From Baffinella frigidus (Eukaryota > Cryptophyceae > Cryptomonadales > Baffinellaceae): a stretch of DNA of 12,806 bases. A program made the position numbers and the translations under genes. Positions within the stretch are counted from its first letter, which is position 1, and every line of letters begins with the position of its first letter. The notes below the pieces were generated by a model. The model was not told the origin of the DNA. It did no database searches and saw nothing but the letters and a program-made list of their open reading frames with translations. Location of the stretch: the NCBI GenBank assembly GCA_026770585.1, contig MU647728.1, forward strand, positions 16,299 through 29,104, read 5' to 3'. Shown here piece by piece: positions 8,401-12,228 of the stretch.

Positions 8401-11400
8401 CCCTCTGGACCGAGCAAGTGCGCGCGTTCCTGGAAACGATTGTCGGGGGGCCTCTGGACCGAGCAAGTCGAGTGCACACGACTTGAGAGTCTCTCAGAGA
8501 CTCTCTCTCGTTGACAAAGGTGTCTCTCTATGGCAGGTCTCTTTGTGTCAATAATCGTCTCTCTATGTAATGATCGTCTCTCTATGCAATGACGGTCTCT
8601 GTCTCTCTACCAGGTGCGGAGGCCAACACGGACATCGATGGAGCGTCTTTGACGTACTCCTGCACCCTCTGGACGGAGCAAGTGAAGGCGTTCCTCGAAA
8701 CAATCGTCGAGGGCCCTGCTTTCCTCGCTGGAAACTCCCTCGGCGGGTGCGTATTAGGGTTTCGGGTTTGGGAGTTGTGGTTCAGGGTTTGGGGTTTGGG
8801 AGTGCGGGGCTCAGGGTGTAGGGGTCAGGGTTCAGGGTTCTTTGAACCTTACAAATCGTGAACCAAGGTTGGGTTAGGATGTCGGGTCGAGAGAGAGAGG
8901 AGGGCCGAGCAAGTGCGCGCGTTCCCCAAAACGATTGTCGGGGCGGCGGCTTTCCTCGCGGGAAACTATCTCGGGGGGCGAGCCCCGAAACCCTCAATGC
9001 TAAACCCTTTGGACCGTGCAGCTCTGCCCGAAGAAACCCTGAGCCCCTCAACCCTGCACCCTACACCCTACGAAACTCCCTCGGCGGTTGAGTTTTATTT
9101 GGGGGTTTCCAGTGAGGGTGTAGAGTCGAGAAAGGAGGGACGGAGCAAGTGCGCAAAAGGCCACTGCCCGTTGTTACACAGAGAGACGATTACTACAACC
9201 GTTCCTCGAGACCATCGTCGGGGCCCTGCTTATCTCGCGGGGAACTCATCAGGGGGGTGAGCTCCTGAACCCTACACCCTAGATCCTGAACCCCTGAACC
9301 CTATACCCTACACCCTGCGCCCCCTGCGGCCCTGCGGGGGTTTGTTTACCCTATGGACCGAGCAAGTGCGTTCCTCGAAACGATTTCATCTCGGACCATA
9401 CCAGAATCTGTCCTGGTGAAAAGGCATAAGATAGCATCATTTGATGCCTAAAATAGCGTATACACCCTTACCTTCCGCGTGGGGAGCCTAAGATAGCGGG
9501 ACAGATTCTGTCTTGGTCCGAAATTAGATTGTCGGGGGGCCGGCTTTCCTCGCGGGAAACTCCTGAAGGGGGTGCGCCTCTACACCCTACACCCTACAAC
9601 TCTAAAACCTTGAACCATAAACCCGCGATCCTTGATAAAACTCTAGGCGGGAGAGTTGTACGGTTTAGGTGTTTGCAGGGTTCGAGGAAAGCCGGCTTTC
9701 CTCGCGGGAAACTCTCTCGGGGTCGGGGGGTCTGACCCTTACCCAAAATTCCAGATCCTAAAAACCCCTGAACCCTGGAATCTGCACCCTGCGCGCTCTG
9801 CGGGGAATTTTTTACCCTCTGGGCGTTGGGGTTGGTTGAGGGTTTGGGGTGGAGAGATCTGGACGGAGCAAGTGCGTGCGTTCCTTGAGGCGATTGTGGG
9901 GAGGGGGCTTCTCGACATGCCTCACTCGCGCTGACGGACTTTTCCTAAGTTGACACGCTGGCGGACTAGTCCTAAGTTGACGCGCTGGGTCTGCGGTACC
10001 AAACCGTCAACTTTGGCGCTGTCTGTGCAGGTACGTCTCCGTGATGCTGGCTTCACAGCATCCAGAAATGGTCAGGGGGCTCTTCCTCATCAACCCTACC
10101 CCCGTCTGGGGCGTCGGGGCGCAGCGACTCTTCCCCTACTCTGGAGGCTACCCCGTGCCATCCTGGATCCGAGGGTACTGCCCCCTGTCCCCCCCGCCCC
10201 CCCCCCCACAGCGGACTTCGAAGGGATTTTGAATAACCCCTAAGCGATAAGACCTACGACCCTACGGTAGGCAACCCGTAGGGACATAGGGGGGTTCCTA
10301 CGGATAAGGTAACAAAAGGAAGGCCCGATTTGGGCCAAAAAACCTTCGTAGCCCGCTGTGTGGCTACCTTCTTGGATCCGGGGGCGCCTCTGCCCCCCCT
10401 GCCCCCCCGCGCAGTTGTCTCAAAGTGTGTTTCAAAGCATATCATGGTGCAATTTACCATCTTCAAGTACTGTAAAACCACAGACCCGTCGATTCCTGCC
10501 CTGTGGTGCTCTGCTTCAGTTGCTTTACAGTGAAGGGTTTAGCGTTCAGGGTTTACCGTCAGTAAACCACTAAACCCTAAACCCTAAACCCTAAACCCTA
10601 AACCCTAAACCCTAAACCCCAAACTAGGTATGCTTCGCAGTACTGGGACACGATCCGCAACCCCAAGACGATTCGCTCCATGCTCGATATGGTCAACCCT
10701 ACACCCTACACCCTACACCCTACACCCTACGCCCTACACCATACACCCTACGCCCTGCACCCTAGGTCCTACACCCTACACCCTACACCCTACACCCTAC
10801 ACCCTACGCCCTACACCATACGCCCTACACCCTAGGTCCTACACCCTACACCCTACACCCTACACCCTACACCCTACACCCTACACCCTACAGCACCCTA
10901 CAGCACCCTACAACACTCTTGAGGTCGACTACACCCTACACCCTACACCCTACGCCCTACACCATACACCCTACACCCTACACCCTACACCCTGCACCCT
11001 GCACCCTACACCCTTACCATGCTTCGTAGACCCTAAACCCTAAACTGGAAACCCTCAACGGCTAGTGTTTGGGGTTTACGGTTTAGGGTTTAGGGACACG
11101 ATCCGGAATCCCCGGACGATTCGCTCTATGCTCCACATGGTCGAAACCCTAAATTCTAAAACCCAAACCCCAAACCCTAAACCCTGAACCCTAAACCCTA
11201 TACCCTATACCCTAGACCCCAAAATTAACCGTGCTTCCAAAACCCAATACCCCAAACCCTAAACCCTAAACCCCAAACCCTAAACCCTAAACCCCAAACC
11301 CTAAACCCTAAACCCTAAACCCTGAACCCTGAACCTCAAACCATAAACCCTAACCCCCCCCCCCAGGTGTACGCAGACGCAGGGCGTCTCGGGGAAGACC

Positions 11401-11872
11401 TAGTGGGCGCCATCGAGACTCCGACCCTCTCACTATCCACCCGCCACGTGACTGATTCCCGTACAAAACTGGACGCGACTCGAACATCTTCACACGGCCA
11501 CTTTAAAAAAGGCCTTTTAGAAGTTTTAAAAGGTCTGATAGGGTTTTCAAAAGGCCTTGTTAAAATCGTGTTTTCAAAAAGGGTTGCCTCGCGTGGCAGG
11601 TGTACGCGGACGCAGGGCGTGTCGGAGAGGATCTAGTGAGCGCGATCGAGGCAACCCTCCCAATCCCTAAACCCCAAACCCCAAAACCCAAAACCCTAAA
11701 CTCCAAACCCCAAACCCAAAACCCCAAAACCCAAAACCTCAGCCCCAAAACCCAAAACCCAAAACCCAAAACCCAAAACCCAAAACCTCAGCCCCAAACC
11801 CTGAATGCAGGCGCCGACGCGATTTCCCGCCGCCGCGTCCGCCTTCGCCTCGATCCTCTGCTCGCCCCCCAG
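3848..11872 (+). CDS. Plastid-targeted alpha/beta-hydrolase, pheophytinase/dephytylase-like (nine exons, 3' incomplete)
   Basis: Joining 3848-4276, 5938-6035, 7257-7317, 7461-7533, 8614-8746, 10031-10174, 10628-10691, 11600-11650 and 11811-11872 gives an uninterrupted frame of 371 codons plus two bases. All donors are GT except a proposed GC after 11650. Residues 1 to about 105 form a presequence. YWTWRE-GWRIHYTEAGP begins the catalytic domain. GFGIGASTHYDRN (165-177) is the oxyanion-loop region, and MDYMGQGKSWP (191-201) follows strand 4. GNSLGG (260-265) is the nucleophile elbow with Ser262. LFLINPTPVWG, then PVPSWIR, TIRNPKTIRSML, VYAD and ASAFASIL match the cap region of plastid/cyanobacterial hydrolases related to pheophytinase, which removes phytol from pheophytin. 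The Asp and His triad residues should lie past 12806. The fold is near certain; the substrate is inferred. The many spare exon copies leave open which ones are used. Confidence 0.85.
4277..4289 (+). promoter_or_regulatory. Intron 1 donor
   Basis: GAG|GTCTTT fits AG|GT. The intron would run to 5937 (1661 nt) when the intact exon 2 is used; the acceptor at 5183-5185 is also sound but leads to a truncated exon copy. Confidence 0.6.
4290..4578 (+). repeat. ~35-bp minisatellite in intron 1
   Basis: About eight degenerate units of AAGAATCCCCCGTACGAC, then GTTTGATCAAAACAGAG. They start at roughly 4292, 4328, 4375, 4409, 4444, 4480, 4515 and 4550, directly after the exon 1 donor. Two units are lengthened by GGGGAGAATT segments. 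Confidence 0.85.
4609..4655. repeat. Hairpin in intron 1
   Basis: Arms 4609-4631 and 4633-4655 are inverted copies matching at 19 of 23 positions (GATTTGTAC...GTCGGA). It could be a small fold-back element. Confidence 0.75.
4656..5185 (+). other. Intron 1 remainder with shared repeat module and hairpin
   Basis: 4722-4798 (TGCCTCACTCG, AAGTTGACG, TGCGGTAC, AACTTTGG) is a diverged copy of 9918-10018 in intron 5, and a fragment lies near 7959-7973. TTCTCACCCGG at 4929-4939 pairs perfectly with CCGGGTGAGAA at 4977-4987. No coding exon is recognised. Confidence 0.6.
5186..5249 (+). pseudogene. Exon 2 copy 1 (3'-truncated)
   Basis: Follows a good acceptor (CTCCGCAG) and encodes GWRIHYTEAGPKDGAPV like the intact exon at 5938. 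It changes VVLLS to VAPLS and breaks off after CTCTCAG, where a fold-back element begins. There is no donor at the break and the oxyanion loop is missing. Confidence 0.85.
5255..5358. mobile_element. 104-bp fold-back element with ~23-bp terminal repeats
   Basis: GTGCTATCTTACGGGTGGGG at 5255 pairs with the inverted CCCCACCCCTAAGATAGCAC ending at 5358, with one or two mismatches. A second CTATCTTACGGGTGG sits at 5281-5295. AAGATAGC also recurs at about 5855, 5877, 9427 and 9490, linking this element to the 141-bp family and the neighbouring duplicated intron segment. No clear target duplication is seen. Confidence 0.7.
5413..5507 (+). repeat. (TC)n/(TATC)n microsatellite
   Basis: Nearly pure CT dinucleotides with two (CTAT)n blocks. 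It expands the polypyrimidine tract that normally precedes exon 2, as seen in its shorter counterpart at 5928-5936. Confidence 0.95.
5545..5558 (+). pseudogene. Exon 2 fragment (14 bp) after an acceptor
   Basis: CTCTCTCGCAG is followed by GGTGTGGCGGATCC, nearly the first 14 bases of exon 2, after which the sequence diverges. Too short for confident homology alone, but it sits among other copies. Confidence 0.5.
5640..5840 (+). pseudogene. Exon 2 copy 2, interrupted by a 141-bp element
   Basis: After ACCAG, GGGCGGCGGATC (5640-5651) matches the exon start. The match resumes at GATCCACTACGCGGAGGCG (from 5793) once the element and one GATC are removed. An extra C in GGGGCCCCCCGTGG shifts the frame and the copy ends near 5840. 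It cannot encode the exon even if the element were spliced out. Confidence 0.9.
5652..5792 (+). mobile_element. 141-bp inverted-repeat element, copy 1
   Basis: Begins TAATTTCGGACCAAGACAG and ends GGGTCGGAGATGA. The last ~28 bases are an imperfect inverted copy of the first (TCGGACC..., CAGAATCTG). It is flanked by GATC direct repeats (5648-5651 and 5793-5796), and removing the element plus one GATC restores the exon sequence exactly. An inverted copy of the same length is at 9386-9526. It has no coding capacity and must be mobilised in trans; the superfamily is unknown. Confidence 0.92.
5938..6035 (+). CDS. Exon 2: WRIHY...GFGIGASTHYD, oxyanion-loop exon
   Basis: The only full-length copy of this exon. 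The acceptor is TCTCTCTCAG|GGG and the donor is GATAG|GTCCTA, phase 2, completing an Arg codon with exon 3. It encodes residues 144-175 with IHYTEAGP, strand VVLLSGFG and the GFGIGAS loop expected to form the oxyanion hole. Telomere-like units start five bases after the donor. Confidence 0.88.
6036..6130 (+). repeat. CCCTAGA/CCCTGGA array in intron 2
   Basis: About thirteen units of CCCTAGA and CCCTGGA between exon 2 and its next copy. The unit TCTAGGG differs from the TTTAGGG-type arrays elsewhere in the window. Confidence 0.9.
6131..6198 (+). pseudogene. Exon 2 copy 4 (5'-truncated, fully conserved reading)
   Basis: Starts inside the exon at CCG AAG GAT and continues to GACAG|GTCAGA, a strong donor. 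All 22 codons encode the same residues as the intact copy, with six differences, all synonymous. Its first 30 bases and its acceptor are replaced by the CCCTAGA array, with CC shared at the junction. It cannot be spliced in from a standard acceptor here, yet it looks recently coding. Confidence 0.9.
6199..6706 (+). other. Intron 2 segment, no gene seen
   Basis: Contains a perfect 11-bp hairpin (GTTCCTGCTCT 6328-6338 with AGAGCAGGAAC 6352-6362). The end, GTCTCTGTTTTCGCAG, is the acceptor of an exon 3 copy. No coding exon is recognised. Confidence 0.5.
6707..6735 (+). pseudogene. Exon 3 copy a (3'-truncated)
   Basis: After TTTTCGCAG it reads G AAC GTG GAG GCG CTG GTG GGG GC, matching the first eight codons of exon 3, then diverges into GCCGTTTTGCATTATTTC. 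It lacks HRVFTMDYMGQ and a donor. Confidence 0.85.
6778..6958 (-). mobile_element. 181-bp inverted-repeat element, copy X
   Basis: Terminal repeats of about 29 bp: CCAC..AAGAATGATAGAGGG at the left, and the reverse complement of CCACTCGAGAATGGTAGAGG at the right. It is flanked by a perfect 10-bp direct repeat, CACCGCCCTG (6768-6777 and 6959-6968), as expected of a long target duplication. The interior is the reverse complement of copy Y (7044-7224), with shared GGATAGGGTATTCCAACCTC. Non-coding. Confidence 0.88.
6988..7015 (+). pseudogene. Exon 3 copy b (3'-truncated)
   Basis: After GTGTTTTCAG it reads G AAC GTG CAG GCG CTG GTG GGG GCG GGC, then diverges. The following spacer (GTTATTTCC..GGGCAACTTCTCTGCAC) resembles that after copy a, so the unit of duplication was exon fragment plus spacer plus element (about 270-280 bp). 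Confidence 0.85.
7044..7224 (+). mobile_element. 181-bp inverted-repeat element, copy Y
   Basis: Terminal repeats of 29 bp match at 27 positions (CCACTCGAGATTGCTGGAGG at the left; GCATTCTCGAGTGG at the right end). It has the same length as copy X but the opposite orientation. The right flank ACACCGCCCT resembles the flank of X, but the left flank does not, so no intact target duplication remains. Confidence 0.88.
7257..7317 (+). CDS. Exon 3: NVEALVEAGHRVFTMDYMGQ
   Basis: Acceptor TTGTTTCGCAG|G, donor GTCAG|GTCGGC, phase 0. Encodes residues 177-196, the helix and strand before the turn that in this family reads D-x-x-G-x-G-x-S (here DYMGQ-GKS across the junction). It is the only complete copy of three. 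The telomere-like array starts about seven bases into the intron. Confidence 0.9.
7318..7460 (+). repeat. Intron 3, a near-pure telomere-like array
   Basis: A 143-nt intron from GTCGGC to CCTCGGCAG. Between 7323 and 7452 it consists of CCCTAAA, CCCTTAA, CCTCAAA and CCCTCAT units. Splicing it joins Gln196 to Gly197 in frame, so a telomere-like repeat serves as an intron. Confidence 0.88.
7461..7533 (+). CDS. Exon 4: GKSWPTADPAPGG...
   Basis: Acceptor CCTCGGCAG|GGG, donor TTCG|GTACTT, phase 1, completing a Gly codon with exon 5. Encodes residues 197-220, a conserved GKSWP followed by a variable Gly/Ser/Glu-rich loop (GFEWGF). Confidence 0.85.
7564..7656 (+). repeat. Short degenerate telomere-like array in intron 4
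   Basis: Units such as CACCCTG, CCCCAAA, CCCTCAT, CCCTAAA and CCCTGAA run up to the start of a truncated exon 4 copy. Confidence 0.75.
7657..7701 (+). pseudogene. Exon 4 copy (5'-truncated)
   Basis: AGCCTGGGGGGAGCTCGAAG, then CAGGAAGGCTTCGAGTGGGG match the second half of exon 4 and keep the donor GG|GTACTT. The acceptor and GKSWPTADP are missing and a repeat array stands in their place. Confidence 0.85.
7702..8081 (+). other. Intron 4 segment without exon
   Basis: Has repeated GGTACTTG.CTTTCTT blocks (7702 and 7762) and an imperfect hairpin around GTCACGTCTCCGAGGG / CCCTGGGGACGTGAC (7819-7855). A block (GTACAAA, CGGACGCGAC, GGCCACT; about 7863-7920) is shared with 11466-11505 and, in part, 9153-9170. 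No gene is recognised. Confidence 0.5.
8082..8149 (+). pseudogene. Exon 5 copy i (no acceptor, frameshifted)
   Basis: GTGCGGGGGCGAACAAGGAG, ATTGACGGGGCGTCTCTGAC and CTGTGGACG match the first half of exon 5. The base before it is T rather than AG, one C is lost in TACTC-TGCACC, and the copy ends just before the MITE at 8156. Confidence 0.85.
8156..8276. mobile_element. 121-bp MITE with perfect 31-bp terminal inverted repeats
   Basis: TACAGGGGTACCTCGCTCAT... (8156-8186) is exactly repeated in inverse orientation at 8246-8276. The outermost TA on each side could be a TA target duplication around CAGGGG termini, as in Tc1/mariner/pogo-like elements; that assignment is an inference. A half copy is at 1431-1504. 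The identical arms suggest recent activity. Confidence 0.9.
8350..8455 (+). pseudogene. Exon 5 copy ii (lacks the nucleophile elbow)
   Basis: After CTCTCTACCAG it encodes NKDIDGASLTYSCTLWTEQV and RAFLETIVGGP, then repeats its own CTCTGGACCGAGCAAGT instead of reaching GNSLGG. Compared with the intact exon, about eight of thirteen codon changes are synonymous. It has a usable acceptor but no exon end. Confidence 0.85.
8614..8746 (+). CDS. Exon 5: DIDGASLTYS...GNSLGG, catalytic serine exon
   Basis: Acceptor CTCTCTACCAG|GT, donor GGCGG|GTGCGT, phase 2. Encodes residues 222-264: an acidic loop, LTYSCTLWTEQVKAFLETIV (helix before the elbow), then GPAFLAGNSLGG. Ser262 in G-N-S-L-G-G is the expected nucleophile. 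It is the only one of about eight copies with both ends and an intact elbow. The polypyrimidine acceptor region is itself repeated upstream of copy ii. Confidence 0.92.
8751..8850 (-). repeat. Inverted (G-rich) telomere-like array
   Basis: TTAGGGTTTCGGGTTTGGGA and CAGGGTTTGGGGTTTGGG-type units on the plus strand, opposite in orientation to most arrays here, begin within about five bases of the exon 5 donor. Confidence 0.85.
8904..8978 (+). pseudogene. Exon 5 copy iv with catalytic Ser replaced by Tyr
   Basis: Encodes EQVRAFPKTIVGAAAFLAGN, then Y-L-G-G where the active exon has S-L-G-G. The 5' half and acceptor are missing, and the position of the donor reads GGGGGGCGAG with GC instead of GT. 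A product using it would lack the nucleophile. Confidence 0.85.
8985..9075 (+). repeat. Degenerate CCCT-rich array
   Basis: CCCTCAA, CTAAACCC, CCCTGAG, CCCTGCA and CCCTACA units, loosely telomere-like, between exon 5 copies. Confidence 0.65.
9139..9251 (+). pseudogene. Exon 5 copy v, split by a 45-bp insert
   Basis: GGACGGAGCAAGTGCG (9139-9154) and CGTTCCTCGAGACCATCGTC (from about 9200) are contiguous in other copies. Here they are separated by 9155-9199, whose last 27 bases are the exact reverse complement of 8300-8326. Downstream, GGGGCCCTGCTTATCTCGCG and ACTCATCAGG show that the elbow is frameshifted and lost. Confidence 0.8.
9252..9330 (+). repeat. CCCTACA/CCCTGAA array
   Basis: CTCCTGAACCCTACACCCTA followed by CCTGAACCCC and CCCTGCG variants. 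Confidence 0.75.
9346..9565 (+). pseudogene. Exon 5 copy vi, interrupted by a 141-bp element
   Basis: TATGGACCGAGCAAGTGCG, TTCCTCGAAACGATT (to 9385) and GATTGTCGGGGGGCCGGC (from 9527) match exon 5. Four bases are missing between GTGCG and TTCCTC, shifting the frame. After GGGAAACTC the elbow reads CTGAAGGGGG and is lost. Confidence 0.9.
9386..9526 (-). mobile_element. 141-bp inverted-repeat element, copy 2
   Basis: Reverse complement of the element at 5652-5792, with the same length of 141 bp and about ten mismatches. Ends are TCATCTCGGACCATACCAG and CTTGGTCCGAAATTA. It is flanked by GATT (9382-9385 and 9527-9530); removing the element plus one GATT restores the exon 5 sequence ACGATTGTCGGG. 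The first copy is flanked by GATC, so the target may be GATY or similar. Confidence 0.92.
9576..9640 (+). repeat. CCCTACA-type short array
   Basis: CTACACCCTACACCCTACAA, then TAAAACC and ATAAACCC variants. Confidence 0.7.
9685..9721 (+). pseudogene. Exon 5 copy vii (3' fragment with elbow)
   Basis: AAGCCGGCTTTCCTCGCGGG, then AAACTCTCTCGG|GGTCGG encodes PAFLAGNSLG and keeps the nucleophile serine and a GT just downstream. The 5' two thirds of the exon and an acceptor are missing. Confidence 0.8.
9858..9912 (+). pseudogene. Exon 5 copy viii (middle fragment)
   Basis: TCTGGACGGAGCAAGTGCGT onward encodes LWTEQVRAFLEAIVGRGLL, then diverges before the elbow, next to the repeat module shared with intron 1. 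Confidence 0.8.
9918..10018 (+). repeat. Repeat module shared with intron 1
   Basis: TGCCTCACTCG, CTAAGTTGAC (twice), CTGCGGTAC and CAACTTTGGCG match 4722-4798. A 33-bp internal tandem (CTGACGGACTTTTCCTAAGT / GGCGGACTAGTCCTAAGT) is present only here. It ends just before the exon 6 acceptor. Confidence 0.75.
10031..10174 (+). CDS. Exon 6: YVSVMLASQHPEMV...PVPSWIR
   Basis: Acceptor CTGTGCAG|G, donor CGAGG|GTACTG, phase 2 at both ends. Encodes residues 266-312: the helix after the nucleophile (YVSVMLASQHPEMVRG), strand LFLINPTPVWG, then the start of the cap (RLFPYSGGYPVPSWIR), matching the ATPFWG/PW-G-P-P pattern of plastid hydrolases of this group. It is the longest catalytic exon and the only one with little duplication. 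Confidence 0.93.
10256..10376 (-). repeat. Dispersed CACACAGCGGGC repeat, inverted copy
   Basis: Read on the minus strand it gives GCCACACAGCGGGCTACGAA, then GGTTTTTTGGCCC, CCGTAGGAACC, TGTCCCTACGGGTTGCCTAC and CGTAGGG. This is the same module order as 12229-12390 and, more loosely, 1588-1740. Confidence 0.75.
10362..10405 (+). pseudogene. Exon 6 end fragment
   Basis: TGGCTACCTTCTTGGATCCG and CTCTGCCCCCCCTGCCCCCC echo GGCTACCCCGTGCCATCCTG, GATCCGAGG and the C-rich intron start after exon 6. A small degenerate duplicate. Confidence 0.6.
10535..10624. repeat. Head-to-head telomere-like arrays
   Basis: G-rich units (AAGGGTTTAGCG, CAGGGTTTACCG) at 10535-10560 meet seven near-perfect CCCTAAA units at 10570-10620, giving an inverted junction. 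The exon 7 acceptor CTAG follows at once. Confidence 0.88.
10628..10691 (+). CDS. Exon 7: YASQYWDTIRNPKTIRSMLDM
   Basis: Acceptor AAACTAG|G, donor GATATG|GTCAAC, phase 0. Encodes residues 314-334, a cap-domain helix segment similar to W-x-x-I-x-x-P-x-x-I-x-x-x-L of the family. The acceptor has no pyrimidine tract and is preceded directly by CCCTAAA units, and the intron after it turns into CCCTACA units five bases in. Confidence 0.87.
10692..11040 (+). repeat. CCCTACA array in intron 7
   Basis: About forty units of CCCTACA with CCCTACG, CCATACA, CCCTGCA and CCTAGGT variants. 10706-10827 and 10828-10980 contain higher-order repeats with CCTAGGTCCTACACCC junctions. An open frame with a TPYTLHP pattern is only the translation of the array. 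Confidence 0.93.
11067..11097 (-). repeat. Short G-rich telomere-like array
   Basis: GTTTGGGGTTTACGGTTTAG then GGTTTAGGG on the plus strand, opposite to the flanking arrays, joined without a gap to a truncated exon 7 copy. Confidence 0.85.
11093..11139 (+). pseudogene. Exon 7 copy (5'-truncated)
   Basis: GGGACACGATCCGGAATCCC, then CGGACGATTCGCTC to CACATG|GTCGAA encodes DTIRNPRTIRSMLHM and keeps the GT donor. YASQYW and the acceptor are replaced by the G-rich array, with GGGACACG shared at the join. Three codon changes are synonymous and two are not. Confidence 0.88.
11140..11366 (+). repeat. CCCTAAA/CCCCAAA array before exon 8 copies
   Basis: About twenty-five units of CCCTAAA, CCCCAAA, CCCTGAA and CCCTATA, ending in a run of C and the acceptor CCCCCAG. 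It begins six bases after the GT of the exon 7 copy. Confidence 0.92.
11367..11417 (+). pseudogene. Exon 8 copy 1: VYADAGRLGEDLVGAIE
   Basis: Follows CCCCCAG and encodes seventeen codons matching exon 8 (11600-11650), with five synonymous and two nonsynonymous changes (Leu/Val, Gly/Ser). ACTCCGACC follows in the place of GCGCCGACG, then homology is lost and no clear donor is seen. It could be an alternative exon instead of a dead one. Confidence 0.75.
11418..11599 (+). other. Spacer between exon 8 copies
   Basis: Shares CCGTACAAA, GGACGCGAC and GGCCACT with 7863-7920. It also has A/T-rich inverted motifs around AAAAGGCCTTTT (about 11505-11560). It ends in the acceptor GCGTGGCAG. Confidence 0.5.
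11600..11650 (+). CDS. Exon 8: VYADAGRVGEDLVSAIE
   Basis: Acceptor GCGTGGCAG|GTG TAC, phase 0, joining LDM to VYAD as in the family. Residues 335-351. The exon ends GAG|GCAACC, which would be a GC donor. In three other copies (11994, 12149, 12461) the next codons GCN CCG ACG CGA follow without an interruption, so the boundary is set by comparison. Confidence 0.75.
11651..11810 (+). repeat. 160-nt GC-AG intron made of CCCAAAA repeats
   Basis: From GCAACCCTCC through CCCTAAA, CCCCAAA and CCCAAAA units to CCCTGAATGCAG. It separates codons that are adjacent in the sister copies, and removing it restores the frame exactly. GC-AG splicing is inferred. A repeat insertion that is not spliced is the alternative. 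Confidence 0.7.
11811..11872 (+). CDS. Exon 9: APTRFPAAASAFASILCSPP
   Basis: Acceptor GAATGCAG|GCG, donor CCCCCAG|GTCCAA, phase 2. Residues 352-371, resembling the HPAA-x-x-AFASI stretch of the family's cap domain. This is the only copy with the complete AAASAFASI sequence not broken by repeats or elements. The following exons with the catalytic Asp and His are not in the window. Confidence 0.8.
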
Positions 11873-11911
11873 GTCCAACTGCGGGAACGAACACATATAT
11901 TGGCTTTCGTG

Positions 11912-11981
11912 GCAACGAAAGTTACCACACAGATGCTTTACTATCACTAGTATGACCCAGTTGTGTAGTAATTTTCGTTGC
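11912..11981 (+). mobile_element. 70-bp inverted-repeat element, copy A
   Basis: GCAACGAAAGTTACCACACA (11912-11931) pairs with TGTGTAGTAATTTTCGTTGC (11962-11981) with two mismatches. The interior CTTTACTATCACTAGTATGA is inverted in copy B (12047-12117). Non-coding. Confidence 0.85.
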
Positions 11982-11993
11982 AGGAACAAACTT

Positions 11994-12046
11994 GAGAGGA
12001 TCTAGTTAGCGCCATCAAGGCTCCGACGCGAAAGCCCGCCGCTCTG
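11994..12046 (+). pseudogene. Exon 8/9 copy 3, cut by an element
   Basis: GAGAGGATCTAGTTAGCGCC, then ATCAAGGCTCCGACGCGAAA encodes EDLVSAIKAPTRKPA with exons 8 and 9 fused. It lacks the VYADAGR start and breaks at the 70-bp element copy B. Confidence 0.82.
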
Positions 12047-12117
12047 GCAACAAAAGTTACTACGCAGCTGGGTCATAGTGGTGACAGTAAAGTATGTTGG
12101 TAGTAATTTTCGTTGTC
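12047..12117 (-). mobile_element. 70-bp inverted-repeat element, copy B (plus fragment)
   Basis: GCAACAAAAGTTACTACGCA at the left end pairs with GGTAGTAATTTTCGTTGT at the right. The whole aligns with copy A in reverse orientation. A third fragment (TATGACCCAGTTGTAGTCAT, TTCGTTGAGG) follows at 12119-12149. Confidence 0.82.
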
Positions 12118-12148
12118 GTATGACCCAGTTGTAGTCATGTTCGTTGAG

Positions 12149-12228
12149 GTCGGGGAGGCTGTAGTGAGCGCGATGCAGGCGCCGACGCGAAAGCCCGCCT
12201 TCGCATCCATCCTCTGCTCGCCCCCTAG
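12149..12228 (+). pseudogene. Exon 8/9 copy 4 (fused, short deletion)
   Basis: Encodes VGEAVVSAMQAPTRKPAFAS and ILCSPP with exons 8 and 9 joined without an intron. It keeps the donor CCTAG|GTACCA, but has lost nine bases (Ala-Ala-Ser) and the VYADAGR start. The acceptor is missing. Confidence 0.85.

Noticed and set aside
10692-11040. CRISPR array
   Set aside because: Tandem 7-bp units with no regular unique spacers, in a eukaryotic intron.
10630-11043. 137-codon open frame with repeated TPYTLHP
   Set aside because: Beyond exon 7 it is only the translation of the CCCTACA array; the array is intronic in the gene model.
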